A stretch of DNA of 52,984 bases, taken from the NCBI GenBank assembly GCA_021646405.1, contig SOER01000019.1, forward strand, positions 1 through 52,984. Reading direction: 5' to 3'. This stretch comes from Candidatus Loosdrechtia aerotolerans. Its GTDB lineage: Bacteria; Planctomycetota; Brocadiia; Brocadiales; Brocadiaceae. The notes beneath the pieces are model-generated. The model searched no databases. It had not been told where the DNA came from and saw only the letters and a program-made list of their open reading frames with translations. A program made the translations under genes and the position numbers. This document shows, in pieces, positions 1 to 8,095 of the stretch. The first letter of the stretch is position 1. The number at the start of each line of letters is the position of its first letter.

Positions 1-108
1 GTTGGGAAACTCTTAAGACGTTAATTCGATCGTTCAATGGCTTTGTTGCCTCTATGGCTCAGAGAACTTCTGAAGTACTTTCTCGGTGTGTTTCTTATTT
101 GTTCGGTT

Positions 109-498
109 TCAACTGCTGTTAACTATATCCATGACCATCAAATACCCCAGACAAAATATCTCATCCGGGCTAAGGAAATCAGTATCCAGTTCCTCAAGCG
201 GCACATGGTATAACAGCGACAGATAGTACATATAAAACTCAGTATTATTCTTCCCCTCAAACCTCCATGAAAGGGCATTAATTACAGCAGCCTTCGTATC
301 TATAGTATTTTCAGGAGATGAAAGAAATTCGGCAATTTCTATCCCCATTACACCTTCCAGATGCGCCCTTTTAACCATTTTAACATCCATATAAGCCTCA
401 TAAAACTTGGTAGAGGTAATGGGTGAATCTGCAGAGCTCATTCCGGGAAAGAGAAACAGTAATTTCAGAATAAGTGTCAGTATCAACGTTTTTTTCAT
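109..498 (-). CDS. Small secreted protein of unknown function
   Basis: I do not recognise a family for this 129-residue protein. Residues 1-23 form a typical Sec signal peptide: Lys-Lys at positions 2-3, a Leu/Ile/Phe-rich core, then a Ser-Ser-Ala-Asp region suited to signal peptidase I. The mature part is mostly helical and acidic with no cysteine pairs or repeats; it has no further membrane segment, so a periplasmic location is likely. A GAGG sits 11 bases upstream of the ATG. It is a separate transcription unit or the last gene of the leftward glycosyltransferase unit, 43 bases downstream of that gene. The reading is real judging from the signal peptide, but the function is unknown. Confidence 0.6.
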   Translation of the reverse strand: MKKTLILTLILKLLFLFPGMSSADSPITSTKFYEAYMDVKMVKRAHLEGVMGIEIAEFLSSPENTIDTKAAVINALSWRFEGKNNTEFYMYYLSLLYHVPLEELDTDFLSPDEIFCLGYLMVMDIVNSS

Positions 499-541
499 CT
501 CAAATTTTTCCTCGTAAAAGGCAATTCATTATCAATAAAGG

Positions 542-1816
542 TTAACGCAGGGATGGCGACCTATTCGTGCATTTACCGTCAGCAACCTGTTCAATTGCCA
601 GGCATGTATCCCGGAGGGCACGGTCAAAATCCATCTTTGCTGCCCGGTACTTGCACTGTCGTTTTACTTCCGGAGAAGACAACAGATGTACAAGTTTTTT
701 TGCTATTCTCGGTCCATGATATTTGTTCGGCGGGATGGATGCACCAACACCCAATCGTTCCAACCGGGCTGCGTTATCGGGCTGGTCGTAATTTATGGGC
801 ATAATCATCTGGGGAATACCTGCAGCTAAACCCTGTATGGCAGTTCCAATGCCTCCATGATGTATCAGCGCTGCCGCGTATGGCAGAATCAGGCTTAAAG
901 GTACATAATCAAAATGCACTATTCCATGCGGGAGTATCCGGGGTAACTGTTCACGATAACGGGTTAAAAGCACTGCCCTTTTGCCGGTTAATTGACATGC
1001 TTCAAGAGAGGCCCTGAAAAATTGCCCGCCGTGCAGCATGGCAGTACCGGGAGTAACGATAACGGGAGGGTCTCCTGCACGAAAAAATTCCATAACTTTT
1101 TGAGATACAGCGGTATTATTACTTCTGTCAAACGATAGAAACCCTGTCAACTGGGTATTTTCCGGCCAATCATGTGCATACGGGGCAAACCAGTCAGGAA
1201 AAAGTCCGAGAATCTTTTGGGGTGAATACATCCACCTGCTGAAGATATGGTGAACCTCCGGCAGACCAAATCCTGCACGGACCCTGTTGATCCCGGGAGC
1301 AAGCATCTTATCCAGTACTTTATCAGCAGCAGACAAAATAAGCCGCTTGAAAAACAACGGCAACCACCCGGGTAACGGCAATGATGCCATGACAGGAGGC
1401 TCATAAATACTCCAGAGGCCAGCTGGTTGAAGCAGAACTGTTACAAACGGCACCTGTAGTCTTTCATGGGCAATCCTTGCTCCGAACATGAAGGATGATG
1501 ATACCACAACCGTATCTTTTACATCAAAACGTTCAATAATTTCACCGATAGGTTGGATGGCGGGAAGGAATATTTCTTTGAGAAGTATTTCAAGTCCCTG
1601 ACGGGGACTCCATATGTGCGGGTTAGCTATGATCCTTTTAAAATCCTCAACACTACCGTGTTCAATGAATCCCAGCCCCGAGTTCTGTATAAGCTCTTTA
1701 AAATATCCGCTGGTGACAATGGTTACACAGTGTCCCCTGCACTTCAGACCTATCCCTAATCCTATAAAGGGATGCACATCCCCGGCGCTCCCCAATGTTA
1801 ACAACAGGATATTCAA
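542..1816 (-). CDS. GT1-family glycosyltransferase (UGT/MGT-like)
   Basis: This 424-residue protein looks like a nucleotide-sugar dependent GT-B glycosyltransferase of family 1, the group that includes macrolide, sterol and zeaxanthin glucosyltransferases. The N-terminus has the acceptor-domain glycine motif (TLGSAGDVHPFIGLG, residues 7-21). The donor-binding domain carries HHGGIGT at 319-325, followed by a Gly-Ile-Pro and a Pro-x-x-x-Asp-Gln-Pro-Asn-like stretch that contacts the sugar-nucleotide in this family. The length fits the family (about 400-430). Its ATG overlaps the stop codon of the small gene upstream by four bases (ATGA), so translation is probably coupled. The acceptor cannot be read from the sequence; a lipid or carotenoid-like molecule is a guess from the family. 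Confidence 0.85.
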   Translation of the reverse strand: MNILLLTLGSAGDVHPFIGLGIGLKCRGHCVTIVTSGYFKELIQNSGLGFIEHGSVEDFKRIIANPHIWSPRQGLEILLKEIFLPAIQPIGEIIERFDVKDTVVVSSSFMFGARIAHERLQVPFVTVLLQPAGLWSIYEPPVMASLPLPGWLPLFFKRLILSAADKVLDKMLAPGINRVRAGFGLPEVHHIFSRWMYSPQKILGLFPDWFAPYAHDWPENTQLTGFLSFDRSNNTAVSQKVMEFFRAGDPPVIVTPGTAMLHGGQFFRASLEACQLTGKRAVLLTRYREQLPRILPHGIVHFDYVPLSLILPYAAALIHHGGIGTAIQGLAAGIPQMIMPINYDQPDNAARLERLGVGASIPPNKYHGPRIAKKLVHLLSSPEVKRQCKYRAAKMDFDRALRDTCLAIEQVADGKCTNRSPSLR

Positions 1817-2058
1817 TGAGTACCTCTCAGCACTTCTGCTATTTTCCTACTGAGTTCTCTCGCAGCATTTACAGCATCTGGCTGGTTCTCGAATCTATTT
1901 ACCCCAACTGATGTAACGGTAGCATCAGGGCCAAACATCATTTTTACACCGGACATCATGCATTCATCGCCCTTACCGCATTTAATACAGGAAACATTCT
2001 CCAATACCCTGACAGAACCAGGAAAACCCATCCCCTCTTCCATCATATAAGACCTCAT
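1813..2058 (-). CDS. C-terminal fragment of a flavodoxin/NADPH-dependent FMN reductase-like protein
   Basis: The 81 residues resemble only the C-terminal tail of iron-sulfur flavoprotein/FMN reductase family members: a short Gly-Ser-Val-x-Val-Leu-Glu lead-in, a C-x2-C-x5-C cluster (SCIKCGKGDEC, residues 24-34), an MFGPDA stretch and a final amphipathic helix with NAARELSRKIAE. The FMN-binding P-loop expected at the start of such proteins is absent, and only about 200 bases separate the start from the next gene, leaving no room for the missing domain. It is probably a decayed remnant, though the intact reading frame and the ATGA overlap with the glycosyltransferase gene suggest it may still be translated. 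A stand-alone cysteine-rich domain is the alternative. Confidence 0.45.
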   Translation of the reverse strand: MRSYMMEEGMGFPGSVRVLENVSCIKCGKGDECMMSGVKMMFGPDATVTSVGVNRFENQPDAVNAARELSRKIAEVLRGTH

Positions 2059-2164
2059 TTTAACCGAGATCTTTTGGAGATAATGTATAGGTAAAATTCA
2101 GGTAAAATCCGTATAATTCATTATCTCCTATTTCCATAAGAAACACAATTTAAAAATAAAACCA

Positions 2165-2192
2165 TTGACATATGCATGCAAAGTGTTATTAT
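2165..2192 (+). promoter_or_regulatory. Sigma70-type promoter of the coiled-coil lipoprotein gene
   Basis: A perfect -35 TTGACA (2165-2170) is followed after 16 bases by TATTAT (2187-2192), five of six bases matching the -10 consensus. The predicted start near 2199 gives a leader of about 59 bases before the ATG at 2258. Seen directly in sequence; activity is inferred. Confidence 0.65.
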
Positions 2193-2257
2193 ACCTAACC
2201 AGTTAACCGAATCGGCTGCATCAGTTAAACGTATAAACGTATACAGGAAGCTCCGAT

Positions 2258-2848
2258 ATGAATAAATATGTACGAAAATACATCTGGTTTCCGCTGGTAT
2301 TTCTTCTCGGTTGCTCTGCCCTCTCACACCAAAATAATTCCCCTTCTCCAAACCAAAAGATAGCCGTGATGGATGACACTGGCAGCAGGTTGTTGGAAAA
2401 GAGGATCGACGATTTATCCACTACCATTACCTTTATTATAAATGATACGAACAGACTCCATAATAAGATGGACGAGATAAAGGTATCCAATATAACCATT
2501 CAAAAAAAGATTGAAGGGTTAGAAATAATGGTGGGGGATTTGGATAAACAAATCGCAGTCCTTGCTGCTTCCGCGCAAACCGCAGAAAGAGAAGTATTTA
2601 TGAAGGATAGTATTGTCCGGTTAACAGAATCTGCGTTTCCTGATATTCAAGGGATCCAATGGAACATCCTTAGTTTTGACCATAAAGGACAGGTAACTCA
2701 TGTAGAGGCGGAACCTACACCTGCAAGTCTTGAATACCCACGTTTTAAATTTATCATATCCTTCAAAAATCCTGAAATGCCCCGTATCATAGAGGTGCTC
2801 GGTTTTCAAGATGATCAATATCGCCTGGTTAACCTGGAGAAGAAATAA
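2258..2848 (+). CDS. Coiled-coil lipoprotein of unknown function
   Basis: This 196-residue protein begins with a lipoprotein signal peptide: positive residues at 3-7, a hydrophobic stretch, and the lipobox Leu-Leu-Gly-Cys with the lipidated cysteine at residue 19. The residue after it is Ser rather than Asp, which would favour outer-membrane sorting by the usual rule. Residues about 40-110 are rich in heptad-like Leu/Ile/Met spacing and probably form a coiled coil. The C-terminal 80 residues look like a small mixed alpha/beta domain (YPRFKFIISFKNPEMPRIIEV). It has its own promoter just upstream and converges on the GlpX-like gene. No family recognised. Confidence 0.7.
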   Translation: MNKYVRKYIWFPLVFLLGCSALSHQNNSPSPNQKIAVMDDTGSRLLEKRIDDLSTTITFIINDTNRLHNKMDEIKVSNITIQKKIEGLEIMVGDLDKQIAVLAASAQTAEREVFMKDSIVRLTESAFPDIQGIQWNILSFDHKGQVTHVEAEPTPASLEYPRFKFIISFKNPEMPRIIEVLGFQDDQYRLVNLEKK

Positions 2849-2900
2849 AAAGAAGACGACATGGGGGCATTTTACTATCTTTGGAATTTACAATGAAAGC

Positions 2901-2956
2901 ACCAAATCCCAAATAAATTCCAAATCACAATATCCAAATAACAATAGACAAACTCC
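2901..2956. repeat. Degenerate CCAAAT-type short repeat stretch
   Basis: Between two convergent genes lies a C/A-biased stretch with imperfect reiterations of CCAAAT/CCCAAAT (for example ACCAAATCCCAAATAAATTCC). The strand bias and irregular period suggest slippage-derived low-complexity DNA. No protein or hairpin explains it. Confidence 0.4.
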
Positions 2957-3014
2957 AGATCTCTTCAGGACACGTTCCACACAGCAATCTGGCTTTCAGA
3001 TAGCCCTTCCAGGG

Positions 3015-5651
3015 TTATCGAAAATGGTGTTTTAGATATTCAATCCTCTCCATCGCCTGTTGTATCCTGATCAAAATTAATCCCCGTATAGAACCAAACA
3101 ATTTATTTGATAGCCGTTCATCGGTAATGCAGGTATATGCATCTATTGCCCTGTGGTAATAATCTTCCTGTTCTTCCTCATAGAGCAGGGCCAGTTCCTC
3201 ATAAAGATTTCCGATGCGATATTGTGCATTCACTAGTGTTATTCCTTCGAACTTCTCCAGTATTTCACTAAATTTCGCAAGTGCCTTTTTATAATAGAGT
3301 TTTGCACCTTCATCGTCACCAATGTCATAGAGTGCAAGTCCCACATAGTGATACGCCTCTGCTAATGCATACGAATGCTCTTGCGCCTCTTTCGTAAACC
3401 CTTCTTTGAGTTCATCCATGATATTTTCATACCTTCGTTCCATCGCTTCAACGAGGCTGATACTCAATGGAATATGAGCATCTTCCAGCTCGTTTTGGCT
3501 CTCTATCCTTATGTATGGGAGGAACATTTTAGCCAGGCTCTTCAGACCCAGGCCCTGAACACGATACAGTTCACTTACCGAGTGAAATACCTTCTTTTCC
3601 TTTTTATAGTTCAGAATACTCTCTATCTCTTCATTCACCATGCCAAACTCTTTCTTCAAGAACAGAGAGAGTTCTTCGTCGCTTTCCCGGTTCAATTTCT
3701 TTTGTAGTTCGAGTAATTTCGTAAGGATAGCTAATTTGTAGGAAGGCTTTTTACCGTGCAGTACCGTCCTCCTGAAGAAAATAAGCCAGGGCTCTCTGCA
3801 CGAGGATTTCACGTGCCCTTCATTACCGTAAAAAACCTGCAATGCAATTCCAAGCTTGTACTGTTCCCAATCTTCCGGCTCTTTAAACTGATGATCCTCG
3901 TATACCTTGTCAATCAGATGAAAATATTCTTCCAGCATCTCCTTCATCTGGATAGAACCCACCTTCCGGTAAAGTTTCAATTCATGGGTGCTGTACTGTA
4001 GTGCCTCTTTATAATATCCCATGGCTTCCCTGTAGTGATGGTCATGACAATACCTGTCTCCGAAATATTCATAAAACCTTTTTATCATTCTTGCGGATCT
4101 GATACCTACGTCGTCTTCCCTCCCCACATGATACACCCTTTCAAAATGGCGTATTACTGCTCCTGGGGCTTGAACGGGCTTATTTGTAAGGTCATCCAGT
4201 CCTTCCACATATTCATAGAGGAAATCACATTTTTGGAGTAAATCATCATCCATCCCTTTGCACATCCTGGCCTTCAGGATGCAATCTTTTGCCTTTTGGA
4301 ACATGCCAAACTCTGCATATGCATCTCCTAACTGAATAAGAATATTCCCCAATACTTTATCATGTGCCCCCATGAAATATTTATATTGTTTCGTGTACTT
4401 GCTGATTGCTGTTGTATAGATAACTGGTACAATTTCCGCGTTTCTGCCTGCAATGCGAACGACATGTACGGTAACCCTTCCCGTTTCAGGTTCCATTTCC
4501 ACCCCCGGCACCACTCTTCCATCCGGGAACCGTATCCATGAAGTTCTTTTTATAATACTTGCCGTGAAGACTTTCTGTGTACCTCTGGCCAGATCACCTG
4601 AAGACAGGACGGTATCCCATGGCATCTCACCCCTTACTTCTGTACCGGGCCTGACAATTTTAAAATTCTTCAGGATGTCCACCTCGTTCTTCCTAAAGTG
4701 ATTCCAGTTATTAACCCTCCCCAATAATCTTCTATCTTGTGCCACATCAGCGGGTAATATTCTCAGGGTCATTTCGCCACCCAGCTCTTCAACAATAATC
4801 GCACTTAAAATCGCCTCAGGAATCCCGCCCACACCGATGATCAGATCAACTTCACCTCTGGTTACTGCGAGGGTTGGGGTAAGATCATCGTCCTCGACAA
4901 GAATTAATTGAGCGTTATGCTCTTTTATTATTCTAATAAGTTTCTCGTGTCTTGGCCTGTTCAGGACAATAATCTTCATGCGCCTGATCTCATCACGGAT
5001 ATTCTGCCAGGAATTTTCTTTGCCTTTTTCTTTCAAGATATGTTCGGCCATAAGACGCAAATTTCTTGTAATGCTGTTGGTTACGCTGATGCCGGCACCT
5101 TTATATTTATTCCCAACGATAGTCTTGACCCCGTACATATCGGGAGAATTGAATAACCCTCCCCTTTCGCTGTATCCAACGGCAAAGATTACTCCGCCTT
5201 CAGATCCCCGACGAACCAGATATCGGTCATTCTCAAAGGCACTGAGCACAATATCCGCCTCGTTATCTCTCTGCCCTGTGCCAGTACCAAACTCCTCCCC
5301 TATATAGAGCATTGGCATATCTTTCCGTTCACCCTCTGCATTCACTACATATGCCTTCCACCAATTAAAGCTGTTATAGATATGCCTGAGCCACCAGATG
5401 GCCATGCTGCGTAAGCGAAAGACATTAAAACCCTCACCGTTTGTGCTGAAATACCGTAAAGACCGTGCGGCAACAACCCCAACGGCATGTCTGAGTTCAT
5501 TTCTGTTTACCAGCTGTAATCCCCCCTCTCCGGATATCCGCAAATTGTATTTTTCCGGAATACATGCCCCGAGGATATAAGGGTCGTCTATTCGCTTTGG
5601 ATCATAACTTTCATCTTTTATAAATGAATTATCATCTCTTGATGTCTTCAT
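3015..5651 (-). CDS. GlpX-like fructose-1,6-bisphosphatase fold fused to TPR repeats (probable pseudoenzyme)
   Basis: The first ~415 of 878 residues align by eye with class II (GlpX) fructose-1,6-bisphosphatase. EGERKDMPMLYIGE at 106-119 matches the family's GEGERDEAPMLYIGE, VLNRPRHEKLIRII at 229-242 matches the LDRPRHxxLI segment, and GVGGIPEAIL at 273-282 matches GxGGxPEGVL. The metal/phosphate motif DPLEGT is replaced by SAFEND around 137-142, and the N-terminal aspartate region is unrecognisable, so FBPase activity is doubtful. Residues ~430 to the end are helical pairs of TPR type (for example LGDAYAEFGMFQKAKDCILKA and YHYVGLALYDIGDDEGAKLYYKKAL). GlpX enzymes are usually about 320-340 residues, so this is a fusion. 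ATG at 5651. A scaffold or sugar-phosphate sensor is an inference. Confidence 0.75.
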   Translation of the reverse strand: MKTSRDDNSFIKDESYDPKRIDDPYILGACIPEKYNLRISGEGGLQLVNRNELRHAVGVVAARSLRYFSTNGEGFNVFRLRSMAIWWLRHIYNSFNWWKAYVVNAEGERKDMPMLYIGEEFGTGTGQRDNEADIVLSAFENDRYLVRRGSEGGVIFAVGYSERGGLFNSPDMYGVKTIVGNKYKGAGISVTNSITRNLRLMAEHILKEKGKENSWQNIRDEIRRMKIIVLNRPRHEKLIRIIKEHNAQLILVEDDDLTPTLAVTRGEVDLIIGVGGIPEAILSAIIVEELGGEMTLRILPADVAQDRRLLGRVNNWNHFRKNEVDILKNFKIVRPGTEVRGEMPWDTVLSSGDLARGTQKVFTASIIKRTSWIRFPDGRVVPGVEMEPETGRVTVHVVRIAGRNAEIVPVIYTTAISKYTKQYKYFMGAHDKVLGNILIQLGDAYAEFGMFQKAKDCILKARMCKGMDDDLLQKCDFLYEYVEGLDDLTNKPVQAPGAVIRHFERVYHVGREDDVGIRSARMIKRFYEYFGDRYCHDHHYREAMGYYKEALQYSTHELKLYRKVGSIQMKEMLEEYFHLIDKVYEDHQFKEPEDWEQYKLGIALQVFYGNEGHVKSSCREPWLIFFRRTVLHGKKPSYKLAILTKLLELQKKLNRESDEELSLFLKKEFGMVNEEIESILNYKKEKKVFHSVSELYRVQGLGLKSLAKMFLPYIRIESQNELEDAHIPLSISLVEAMERRYENIMDELKEGFTKEAQEHSYALAEAYHYVGLALYDIGDDEGAKLYYKKALAKFSEILEKFEGITLVNAQYRIGNLYEELALLYEEEQEDYYHRAIDAYTCITDERLSNKLFGSIRGLILIRIQQAMERIEYLKHHFR

Positions 5652-5797
5652 GTCGGTAGCGATATAAGAAGATTATCCGGTCCAAATAATGCAGGAAAGG
5701 CGCAAAAAGCCGATACATAAGCATTCCGGGAATTCTTCTCCACACAAATATCCCTCTTCCGGGTGTGAATGGTTTTTCGCCTTACCTTGTTATCATA

Positions 5798-6313
5798 TCA
5801 CAGACTCCTCCCCATTGACTCTCTGTCCATTGACTCTCTGTCCATTGGGAAGATTTCCCGGAGATCTTCATAAACATGAGAAGTCATATCTGTCAAAGAA
5901 AATGTGTGAGATACAAAAGACTCATTCTCAGGCATTACACACCACTGTCCGTTTTTATATACAAATCCAAGATAAATATACTCGGGAAGCCGCATTCCGT
6001 ACAATCTCTGTTCACCGTGAATTGTTACCGTTGCCAGTATCAGGTCTTGACTTTTCTCCTGATCGGGCTGTCTATAAACATGCCATTGTATGATCTCTTC
6101 TTCGGGAATAAGGGAGTCCTCACGGTGATGCATCCCATGTCCCTTGAGTATCTGCCTGATCTCCGGTATATAATATTCAATGAAACGAGCGAATTCCCTT
6201 TCTGCTGTGTGATATGTCGTGTCAAAGTATCCTGTTTCTTCCCTGTTGTCTTTACACCCGGAGAGAAGAAGAGCACCGGTAATCGTCAGGAAAATAATAA
6301 TCTTTTGTAACAT
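5798..6313 (-). CDS. Lipoprotein of unknown function with repeated C-terminal tail
   Basis: This 171-residue protein has a short signal peptide ending in the lipobox Leu-Leu-Leu-Ser-Gly-Cys, with the lipidated cysteine at residue 20. The body contains Trp/Tyr-rich strands and a stretch reading LYGMRLPEYIYLGFVYKNGQW that suggests a small beta-rich domain. The last residues are a short tandem repeat (MDRES twice, then MGRS) encoded by 15-base repeats. The start is supported by AAGGAG seven bases before the ATG. It lies upstream of the GlpX/TPR gene on the same strand with a 146-base gap, so co-transcription is possible. No family recognised. Confidence 0.65.
   Translation of the reverse strand: MLQKIIIFLTITGALLLSGCKDNREETGYFDTTYHTAEREFARFIEYYIPEIRQILKGHGMHHREDSLIPEEEIIQWHVYRQPDQEKSQDLILATVTIHGEQRLYGMRLPEYIYLGFVYKNGQWCVMPENESFVSHTFSLTDMTSHVYEDLREIFPMDRESMDRESMGRSL
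5812..5847. repeat. 15-bp in-frame tandem repeat
   Basis: The unit CCATTGACTCTCTGT occurs twice perfectly (5812-5826, 5827-5841), with the first bases of a third copy at 5842-5847. It sits at the 3' end of the lipoprotein gene and encodes the repeated MDRES tail. Because the unit is a multiple of three, copy-number change would not shift the frame. Confidence 0.85.
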
Positions 6314-6770
6314 GAATTACTCCTTATACCTTATCAGATAACTTACGTTCTGTTATGGTATTCCCCGGAAGTGAAACCGGATATTACTTATCTATACGAG
6401 AACACACATTAAACGCTAACTCAAATCTTATGGTTATAGTCCTATTCTCTTCTGTAGTATAAAACACTTTAACCCTTTTTTCGCTTATAATAAGTAATTA
6501 TGACGAATTTTCTTAAAATTGCAAATACAGCTTTTCCTAATTCTTTTGACAACTTTTTTCTCTTAACATACCGCTCCTAACGGAGCTATCAAGCATAGTA
6601 TTTCCAAAAACTCAATGAATACAAAAACGAGTAGTTACTATTTCTCTCCTATAAAATATTCTTCCCCTCTGTTTATTTTCATATTATAATAGGATTATTT
6701 TATATTCTTTATCAAGCATGTATATTCTCTCTATCAGTCATACGTCAATTTCAAAATACAGAATAGACCT
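6314..6770. other. AT-rich non-coding spacer
   Basis: This is a divergent intergenic region between the lipoprotein and RCC1-repeat genes. It is strongly AT-rich with no credible reading frame. It contains one short hairpin, GCTCC-TAAC-GGAGC at 6573-6586, similar in design to the hairpins in the 19.7-20.0 kb spacer. A TATAAT occurs near 6685 but has no matching -35 at proper spacing. Both flanking promoters must lie here, but I cannot define them. Confidence 0.5.
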
Positions 6771-7988
6771 ATGAAAACCCAAAGAATAATTGATTTAATA
6801 TGCTTGAAAGGTGTCCTGGAACGGCCTATGGAAACTGCATTTCCCAATCGTATATCCGGCAGATTTACTATTTTATACTGGATGACAATTTTCTTCCTTT
6901 CATTTTTCATTATGAGTATGGCAGCAGCCTCCGCGTCCACAATCATACAAGTCTCCTGCGGAAATCTTCACAGCCTCGCCCTGCAATCTGATGGTATCGT
7001 TTTGGCCTGGGGACAGAACATGCACGGTCAGTTAGGAGACGGAACAAACACGAATAGAAAAACACCCGTACAGGTAAAAGGTCTTAGAGGTGTAACCGCC
7101 GTTGCCGGAGGAGCATGGCACAGTATTGCTTTAACATCAGACGGCACTGTGTGGGCCTGGGGAGGCAACTGGTCCGGACAATTGGGAAACGGTACAACAA
7201 AAAGCATAAATAAACCCTCCCGGGTTAGCGGCCTTAAGGATATTACGGCAATTGCGAGCGGAGGATTGCATAATCTTGCTTTAAAATCGGATGGTACGGT
7301 CTGGACATGGGGCCGGAATGTATATGGCCAGCTTGGCGATGGTACTACTACCGATAGAAGAACACCCGTACAAACAAGAAACCTGAACTCCGTCATCTTC
7401 ATTACCGGAGGGGCGTATCACAACCTTGCTCAAAAGGCAGATGGCACAATCTGGGCATGGGGATTCAACCAGTATGGTCAACTGGGAGACGGTTCTATTA
7501 CCAACAGAACAATTCCCATTCAGGTAAGCGGGCCTAAAGATATCAGTATGGTAGATTGTGGGGGAGATCACAGTATCAGCTTGAAGAATGATGGTACCGT
7601 CTGGGTATGGGGTCTTAACCAATACGGCCAACTGGGTGATAGTTCAACCGATAACAAGAGCACTCCGTCCCTTCTTAATAAACTTAAAGATATCGACAGA
7701 ATTAAAGGCGGTGGGGACCACACCGTTGTCCTGAAGTTAGATGGTACTCTATGGGCATGGGGAAATAATAGGAGTGGTCAGTTGGGAAACGGTACTACTA
7801 TCAGCAGCGCAATCCCTGTCCAGGTAAGTGCACTTCATAACGTTATTGCCGTTGCCTGTGGTGACCAGCACAATATTGCCCTCAAGCCTGATGGTACCAT
7901 GTTGACATGGGGATTAAACAGCACCGGGCAATTGGGAGATGGCACTGTCTCAAATAGGACTACCCCGGTTCTTGTGAGAATGAAATAA
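6771..7988 (+). CDS. Exported RCC1-repeat seven-blade beta-propeller protein
   Basis: From residue 74 the protein consists of RCC1 repeats with the signature DGTVWAWGxNxxGQLGDGT. There are six consecutive units of exactly 50 residues plus a final 32-residue unit. The strand before the first unit (IIQVSCGNLHSLALQS) can complete the last blade, so a closed seven-blade propeller is expected. A hydrophobic segment at about residues 37-55 ends in Ala-Ala-Ala-Ser-Ala and looks like a signal peptide. It fits better with a start at the ATG at 6828 than at 6771, so the N-terminus is uncertain. Bacterial RCC1 proteins have varied binding roles. The gene stands alone; its partner or ligand is not evident. 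Confidence 0.85.
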   Translation: MKTQRIIDLICLKGVLERPMETAFPNRISGRFTILYWMTIFFLSFFIMSMAAASASTIIQVSCGNLHSLALQSDGIVLAWGQNMHGQLGDGTNTNRKTPVQVKGLRGVTAVAGGAWHSIALTSDGTVWAWGGNWSGQLGNGTTKSINKPSRVSGLKDITAIASGGLHNLALKSDGTVWTWGRNVYGQLGDGTTTDRRTPVQTRNLNSVIFITGGAYHNLAQKADGTIWAWGFNQYGQLGDGSITNRTIPIQVSGPKDISMVDCGGDHSISLKNDGTVWVWGLNQYGQLGDSSTDNKSTPSLLNKLKDIDRIKGGGDHTVVLKLDGTLWAWGNNRSGQLGNGTTISSAIPVQVSALHNVIAVACGDQHNIALKPDGTMLTWGLNSTGQLGDGTVSNRTTPVLVRMK

Positions 7989-8095
7989 ATACAGCAGCCG
8001 GATTAATAAAATATTCTTATAGTAATACAGGTGGTACATTATAAACAACAAAAACCTCTACGGTTATTTCTAAAATATTTTCGGAGACAGGTTCA

